A stretch of 17,803 bases of DNA from Puniceicoccales bacterium (lineage in GTDB: Bacteria; Verrucomicrobiota; Verrucomicrobiia; Opitutales; UBA953). Location of the stretch: positions 1-17,803 of the forward strand of contig JAITXH010000006.1 of the NCBI GenBank assembly GCA_031284845.1. Direction: 5' to 3'. This document shows positions 13,474-17,803 of the stretch, one piece after another. The notes under the pieces were generated by a model that saw only the letters and a program-made list of their open reading frames with translations, was not told where the DNA came from and searched no databases. The position numbers were made by a program, and so were the translations under genes. Numbering within the stretch: position 1 is the stretch's first letter; each line of letters begins with the position of its first letter.

Positions 13474-13521
13474 AAAAGCAGCAGCGCAGGCGAAGACAAA
13501 GCGTCAAAGAGTCCAACATGT

Positions 13522-13547
13522 ATGCGGAGACACCGCATTTGTTTTTT
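13522..13547 (+). terminator. Likely intrinsic terminator upstream of araB
   Basis: ATGCGG (13522-13527) and CCGCAT (13533-13538) form a 6-base stem with a 5-base loop, followed by TTG and six T (to 13547). It would end the tonB operon. It also shows that the in-frame ATG at 13522 is not the ribulokinase start. Confidence 0.6.
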
Positions 13548-13581
13548 GACAGCAAGCGCCCCGCTACTCACTTTCCGCGCC

Positions 13582-15252
13582 ATGCCATACACCATCGGAC
13601 TTGACTATGGAACAAACTCCGCCCGCGCACTCGTCGTGGATTGCACGGACGGACGCGAAATCGGCGCTGCCGTCGTGGACTACCCCTCCGGGCATCAGGG
13701 CATCTTGCTCAACGCTTCGGATCACCATCTCGCCCGGCAAAACCCGGCAGACTACCTCTTCGCGCTCGAGCACGCCACACGCCGCGCCATCGAAGCAGCA
13801 CGCCGCGCAGACCCCGCGTTTGACGCCACAAAAGTCATCGGCATCGGCATGGACGGCACCGGCTCCAGCCCTTTGCCCGTGGACGCGCAAAACGACCCGC
13901 TCGCGCTCGACCCTCGGTTTACCGCAAATCTCAATGCCCAATGCTGGCTGTGGAAAGACCACACGGGCATCCCGGAAGCCGAGGCCATCACGCAGACCGC
14001 ACGCCGCCTGCGCCCAAACTACCTTGCCAAAATCGGCGGCACATATTCTTCGGAATGGTTTTGGGCAAAAATCTGGCACTGTCTCAAAACCGACCCCGCC
14101 GCCTTTGACGCGGCATTTTCCTGGGTCGAGCTTTCCGACTTCATCCCCGCCACCCTCGCCGGCGTCCGGGACCCGCGCGCCATCGTGCGCGGCATCTGCA
14201 TGGCAGGGCACAAGGCCATGTATTCCGACGAGTGGGGCGGACTCCCGGACACCGCCTTCCTCGCTACGCTTGACCCGCGCCTAGCCGCCTTGCGTGAGCG
14301 CCTTTACACCGCTGCCTACGACGCCTCTACGCCCGCCGGCAAGCTCTGCCCGCAGTGGGCAGAAAAGCTCGGCCTGCCCGTCGGCATCCCGATTGCCATC
14401 GGCGAGATGGATGTCCACTACGGAGCCATCGGCTGCGGTGTGGATGAAGGCACGCTCATCAAAGTCATCGGCACCTCCACCTGCGACTGCGCCGTTGTCT
14501 CCGGAGAAAAATCCGTGGCCGACATCCCCGGCGTGTGCGGCGTCGTCAAGGGCGCCATCTTGCCGGGATTTACCGGCATAGAGGCCGGGCAATCCGCCGT
14601 GGGAGACATTTTCAAATGGTTCGTCGAATGCGTTCTAGGCGATGCCTCGCTGCACGCCGTGCTCACCACAGAAGCCACCGCGCTCAAACCCGGTCAATCG
14701 GGCCTGCTCGCGCTGGACTGGAACAACGGCAACCGCACTATCCTCGTTGACCAGCGTCTGACCGGCCTACTACTGGGGCAGACACTTTACACGACACGCG
14801 CCGAGATATACCGCGCACTCATCGAGGCCACGGCGTTTGGCGCACGGGCCATTATCGAACGCATCCGCGAATACGGCGTGCCCGTCGTGCGCATCGTGTG
14901 TTCGGGCGGCATTGCGGAGAAAAACCCGCTCCTGATGCAAATCTACGCCGATGTGACTGGTTGCGAAATCCGCGTCTCGCGCTCCGCGCAAGCCTGTGCC
15001 CTTGGTGCGGCAGTTGGCGCGGCGGTGATCGCCGGTGCGCACCGCGATTTCCAGACTGCACAAGCGGCGATGACTGCGCTCAAGCCCGTAAGCTACAAAC
15101 CGGAAGCCGACGCTGTTGCCGTCTATGAGCGGCTTTACGCGCTTTACCGGACGCTGCACGACGCCTTCGGAGGCGTGACTAAATCCGCCGATCTTGGCGG
15201 CGTGATGAAGGAGTTGCTGGCGATAAAAGCGGAGCAATTCGCGCCGGTGTGA
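13582..15252 (+). CDS. araB: L-ribulokinase, FGGY family
   Basis: This is a 556-residue protein, the normal AraB length. Start ATG at 13582 gives MPYTIGLDYGTNSARALVVD, the phosphate-1 loop of the FGGY fold; the longer frame from 13522 begins inside a hairpin. The N-terminal domain has GIGMDGTGSSPLPVD (about 87-101) and the substrate-side WLWKDH. The C-terminal domain begins about residue 270 with GEMDVHYGAIGCGVDEGTLI and KVIGTSTCDC, typical of AraB, and carries FGARAIIERI and the adenosine motif CSGGIAEKNPLLMQIYADV (about 440-458). It phosphorylates L-ribulose to L-ribulose 5-phosphate in arabinose catabolism. No araA or araD lies in the window. The gene stands alone after a terminator and before a 272-base gap with degenerate repeats. 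Confidence 0.92.
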   Translation: MPYTIGLDYGTNSARALVVDCTDGREIGAAVVDYPSGHQGILLNASDHHLARQNPADYLFALEHATRRAIEAARRADPAFDATKVIGIGMDGTGSSPLPVDAQNDPLALDPRFTANLNAQCWLWKDHTGIPEAEAITQTARRLRPNYLAKIGGTYSSEWFWAKIWHCLKTDPAAFDAAFSWVELSDFIPATLAGVRDPRAIVRGICMAGHKAMYSDEWGGLPDTAFLATLDPRLAALRERLYTAAYDASTPAGKLCPQWAEKLGLPVGIPIAIGEMDVHYGAIGCGVDEGTLIKVIGTSTCDCAVVSGEKSVADIPGVCGVVKGAILPGFTGIEAGQSAVGDIFKWFVECVLGDASLHAVLTTEATALKPGQSGLLALDWNNGNRTILVDQRLTGLLLGQTLYTTRAEIYRALIEATAFGARAIIERIREYGVPVVRIVCSGGIAEKNPLLMQIYADVTGCEIRVSRSAQACALGAAVGAAVIAGAHRDFQTAQAAMTALKPVSYKPEADAVAVYERLYALYRTLHDAFGGVTKSADLGGVMKELLAIKAEQFAPV

Positions 15253-15524
15253 GGCGTCTAGACACTCCTAATCATTCACGAATTTCACGAATTTTTTGTT
15301 CTCCCGGAGCACAAAAACGATCCCCATTTTAAACACGGATGAGACGGATATTTGAGGATGTCCGTCGCGATTGGAATAATCGTTTGGGACGGAATGCGTT
15401 TTTTGGCGGCGAGTTTTCCGATTCCGACGCCCATCTTAAAATAGCCGTGTTACCCGTGGTTAAAATTGAGACCTTGTGACATCTTTCGTCCTTTTTCGTC
15501 TGTGCTCTTTCGTAGCAAGCGGGA
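15253..15524. other. Gene-free gap with degenerate CGAA/CGTG short repeats
   Basis: No supportable gene was found between convergent araB and the porin. It holds TTCACGAA at 15275-15282 and again at 15284-15291, an ACGGATGAGACGGAT stretch at 15335-15349, CCGTG twice near 15445-15456, and TTTCGT three times at 15484, 15494 and 15508. This vocabulary resembles short CGTG/CACGAA degenerate repeats I recall in other intergenic regions of such bacteria, but I cannot prove it without a search. No good terminator was found for either flanking gene. Confidence 0.35.
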
Positions 15525-16832
15525 TTAAAATGACAACGTGCTCCTCAATCCAAACACGACAGCCGTCTTGCGTTTCCCGGAATCCTCACGGCGAAGCGGA
15601 TTGAACAAGAACTGGGTGTCCACTTGCACACTCCACCACTCGGTGAGCTTTGCCGCGTAGGTCAGTTCTAAGGTCGTCTCGACACCAGCGATCTCCCCGT
15701 CGGCATCGCGAAACGAATGCCCGTATTTTGTCATGGAGACACCGGCACCCAAAACATCGTCGGGGCGCGAGGGAATCGGCCCAAACCAGTTCAAACCGGT
15801 ATCGGCGTAAAGCGCCACGACAGTGCGATCACTTTGCGGGCTCCAGCCGACACGCCAAAAAGCACCAAGGACAGTCGCGTCTTCTTTGCCGGGGATGAGA
15901 TTTATATCCTGAATTGCATAAAAGCTGAACAGGCCATGGGCGACGGCATCTTCGTGTGCGCTGTTTTGTCTCCGGAAATTGGCAACCTTCGCAGTGTGCG
16001 CAACAAGGCCCAGTTTGAAAGAGGTCGGTATCTTCCCAAAAGCGGTGGAAAACGCCGCCTCGCTGAAAATAAGAATGCCGCCCTCGTGCGAATGTTCCCA
16101 GTCGGTCCCGTAGTTCGTGTGCGAGTCCTGGCCGGGACCACTGTAGTAGAGACCAGTTTGCCAACTGAAACGTTCACCGGGCTTCCAGTTGAACCACACG
16201 CCGGGTGAGGCAACGGCATACACAGGATAGGCTGAGTTTCCTCTGAAAAGTGGCGTGGCGACCTGAGAAGGCATGGATCCAAAAGCGGAATTAAGAAAGA
16301 GCGCTGAATAGTCCGACGACATAAAATCATCGTCCGCGGCAAGTTGTCCTAACTTGACCGTATAATGCCCTTCCGACCACGTTTGGGAGAAATAGAAATT
16401 GTAGAGACGGATACGCGCACGGTCGGCGGCCATGATGTTGCTCGCCGGATTGGCCGCTCCCGTGTAATCGGCAAACGCGCTGGAACACTGGCGATTCTCG
16501 GCCCAATGGACGTTGGCAAAAAAGGAAAGCCCGGCAGGCCCGCCGATTTTCTCAAAGTTGATCGTAAACCCGGCATCCAAAAGCGAATCCCACCAACCGG
16601 TATTCTTCACCCCGCCAGCGGTATTGTGCCAGCCCTCGACATGGAAGGTAGCAAACGGCTCAAACGCCGACGCCTCTTTCTCCGCAGCTTCGGCGACAAC
16701 CGAAGGCATGTCTGGCACCACTGGCATAGCGGCAGTTTCAGCTCCCTGCAGCGGCGGAAACACCACAACGGGAAACGATGAAAAAATAGAGAACAGCAGT
16801 TTTTCAACATTGGTATTAAGCATGAGACTCAT
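15525..16832 (-). CDS. Carbohydrate porin, OprB-like
   Basis: This is a 435-residue outer-membrane beta-barrel protein. A hydrophobic N-terminal segment (about 11-30) ends in an Ala-rich cleavage region. The mature part has alternating aromatic/polar strands and ends in the C-terminal Phe (GLRSTLSF) required for barrel assembly. The order GWWDSLLDAGFTINFEKIGG (about 79-98), FYFSQTW (about 147-153), KLGQLAADDDF (about 160-170), VWFNWKPGE and TGLYYSGPG, and the last strand pairs fit carbohydrate-selective porins of the OprB family. Sugar diffusion is the family role; the substrate is unknown. The start may be ATG 16832 or 16823; the sequence at the start, ATGAGTCTCAT, is itself a palindrome. 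It is divergent from the PFK gene across a 186-base gap with a shared palindrome. Confidence 0.8.
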   Translation of the reverse strand: MSLMLNTNVEKLLFSIFSSFPVVVFPPLQGAETAAMPVVPDMPSVVAEAAEKEASAFEPFATFHVEGWHNTAGGVKNTGWWDSLLDAGFTINFEKIGGPAGLSFFANVHWAENRQCSSAFADYTGAANPASNIMAADRARIRLYNFYFSQTWSEGHYTVKLGQLAADDDFMSSDYSALFLNSAFGSMPSQVATPLFRGNSAYPVYAVASPGVWFNWKPGERFSWQTGLYYSGPGQDSHTNYGTDWEHSHEGGILIFSEAAFSTAFGKIPTSFKLGLVAHTAKVANFRRQNSAHEDAVAHGLFSFYAIQDINLIPGKEDATVLGAFWRVGWSPQSDRTVVALYADTGLNWFGPIPSRPDDVLGAGVSMTKYGHSFRDADGEIAGVETTLELTYAAKLTEWWSVQVDTQFLFNPLRREDSGKRKTAVVFGLRSTLSF

Positions 16833-16877
16833 TCTCTTTCAAAAAATGACAGACATTTTCTTTTTGCAATTAAGTAA

Positions 16878-16892
16878 TGAGTCGCAGTCTCA
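16878..16892. promoter_or_regulatory. 6-3-6 palindrome in the porin-PFK divergent gap (candidate operator)
   Basis: TGAGTCGCAGTCTCA has the same TGAG.C-N3-GTCTCA pattern as the site at 10607-10621, with one mismatch in the left half. A TATATT that could serve as a -10 lies beside it (16896-16901 on plus, 16899-16894 on minus). It lies 46 bases before the porin start and 126 bases before the PFK start, so control of the porin is the simpler reading. Confidence 0.45.
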
Positions 16893-17018
16893 AAATATAT
16901 TTTTCCTTTTTCTCTGCCCTCCACCCTCCATTCCTTCCCTCGCGATGAACCGCTGTTTTTGCCTTTTAGCTTTTCTTCCCCGCCCGACTCGTTATGCGCC
17001 CATCTCTTCTTTCTCTCT

Positions 17019-17803
17019 ATGAAACTTCAAAAAGTTGCCATTCTCACTGCGGGCGGTCTCGCCCCATGTCTCTCCTCCGCCGTCGGCGGACTCATCGAGC
17101 GCTACAGCGAAATCGCACCCGATGTCGAAATCATCTGCTACAAGAGCGGATACAAAGGGCTGCTCCTCGGCGACAGCGTGAAAGTCACGCCTGCCATCCG
17201 CGCCAACGCCGCCTTCCTGCACAAACTCGGCGGCAGCCCCATCGGTAATGGCCGCGTCAAACTCACCAACGTCAAAGACTGCATCAAGCGCGGCCTCGTC
17301 AAAGAAGGGCAAAGCCCGCAAAAAGTCGCCGCAGACCAGCTCGTCAAAGACGGCGTCCAAGTCCTCCACACTATCGGTGGCGACGACACCAATACAGCCG
17401 CCGCAGACCTCGCCGCCTTCCTCAAAGCGAACAATTACAACCTCACCGTCATTGGTCTGCCCAAGACCGTGGACAACGACGTGTATCCCATCAAACAGAG
17501 CCTCGGCGCATGGACAGCCGCCGAAGAAGGCGCACGCTTCTTCGCCAACGTCGTTGCCGAGCACAGTGCCAACCCGCGCATGTTGATTGTGCACGAAGTC
17601 ATGGGCCGCAATTGCGGCTGGCTCACCGCCGCCACCGCCGCCGAATACCGCCGCTTGCTCAAGTCGAAAGACTTCCTCGACGAAATCGGCGACGGCACCG
17701 CGCAGGCCGACATCCACGGCATCTACATCCCCGAAACGCTCATTGACATCGCCGCCGAAGCCAAACGCCTCCGCACCGTCATGGACAAGCTCGACTGCGT
17801 GAA
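17019..17803 (+). CDS. pfp: Pyrophosphate-type 6-phosphofructokinase, N-terminal part (cut by window edge)
   Basis: There are 261 codons from the ATG at 17019 to the window edge with no stop. MKLQKVAILTAGGLAPCLSS opens the PFK fold. GGDDTNTAA (about residues 120-128) replaces the ATP-PFK GGDGS motif; the second Asp is the known marker of PPi dependence. PKTVDNDV (about 149-156) is the substrate-phosphate/catalytic block and MGRNCGWLTA (about 195-204) the fructose 6-phosphate contact. It interconverts fructose 6-phosphate + PPi and fructose 1,6-bisphosphate + Pi. The rest of the protein lies beyond the window, so cofactor use is inferred from GGDD. The leader is a pyrimidine-rich, SD-less stretch. 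Confidence 0.9.
   Translation, partial: MKLQKVAILTAGGLAPCLSSAVGGLIERYSEIAPDVEIICYKSGYKGLLLGDSVKVTPAIRANAAFLHKLGGSPIGNGRVKLTNVKDCIKRGLVKEGQSPQKVAADQLVKDGVQVLHTIGGDDTNTAAADLAAFLKANNYNLTVIGLPKTVDNDVYPIKQSLGAWTAAEEGARFFANVVAEHSANPRMLIVHEVMGRNCGWLTAATAAEYRRLLKSKDFLDEIGDGTAQADIHGIYIPETLIDIAAEAKRLRTVMDKLDCV

Noticed and set aside
13546..13575. TTGACA followed by a possible araB promoter
   Set aside because: The -35 lies in the terminator tail and the spaced -10 (CACTTT) is poor. It would also place transcription start at the ATG itself.

Overview
The window looks like chromosomal DNA from a Verrucomicrobiota bacterium, most likely class Opitutae (Opitutaceae-like). The reasons are a Minf_1886-type hypothetical protein known from Planctomycetes and Verrucomicrobia, two tandem DUF1080 (3-keto-disaccharide hydrolase) proteins, a GH105-DUF4861 protein, an OprB-type porin, GC-rich C-ending codons, and many start codons with no Shine-Dalgarno sequence. 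This placement is inferred from gene content and no phylogeny was computed.

Layout. (1) 1-257 (-) is the N-terminus of pyruvate phosphate dikinase, cut by the window edge. (2) 513-5261 (+) is a saccharide-degradation block: a Minf_1886-like gene, a secreted GH105 unsaturated rhamnogalacturonyl hydrolase fused to DUF4861, and two exported DUF1080 paralogues separated by a strong intrinsic terminator. (3) 10117 down to 5380 (-) is a compact run: membrane-anchored LysM protein, Nudix hydrolase, PfkB sugar kinase, xseA, then after a 189-base gap a DMT/EamA transporter. That gap holds a tiny Trp-Trp reading frame that resembles a leader peptide. (4) 10243-10320 is tRNA-Pro(UGG) with its own terminator. 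(5) 10681-13413 (+) is a tonB-exbB-exbD operon ending in a coiled-coil membrane protein. (6) 13582-15252 (+) is L-ribulokinase. (7) 15525-16832 (-) is a carbohydrate-porin-like outer membrane protein. (8) 17019 to the right edge (+) is the N-terminal part of a pyrophosphate-type phosphofructokinase.

How the genes fit together. The pectin-side hydrolases, ribulokinase, sugar kinase, porin and TonB energiser suggest an organism that takes up and degrades plant polysaccharides. PPDK at one edge and a PPi-type PFK at the other suggest pyrophosphate-linked glycolysis.

Most interesting signals. A shared 6-3-6 palindrome (TGAG[A/T]C-N3-GTCTCA) lies in front of the TonB operon and the porin. A 10-codon Trp-Trp leader-like ORF precedes the DMT transporter. 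A textbook terminator hairpin lies inside the translated 5' part of the Nudix gene. Several genes share an A/C-rich, SD-less leader before the start codon. No CRISPR array, transposase, integrase or phage gene was seen.
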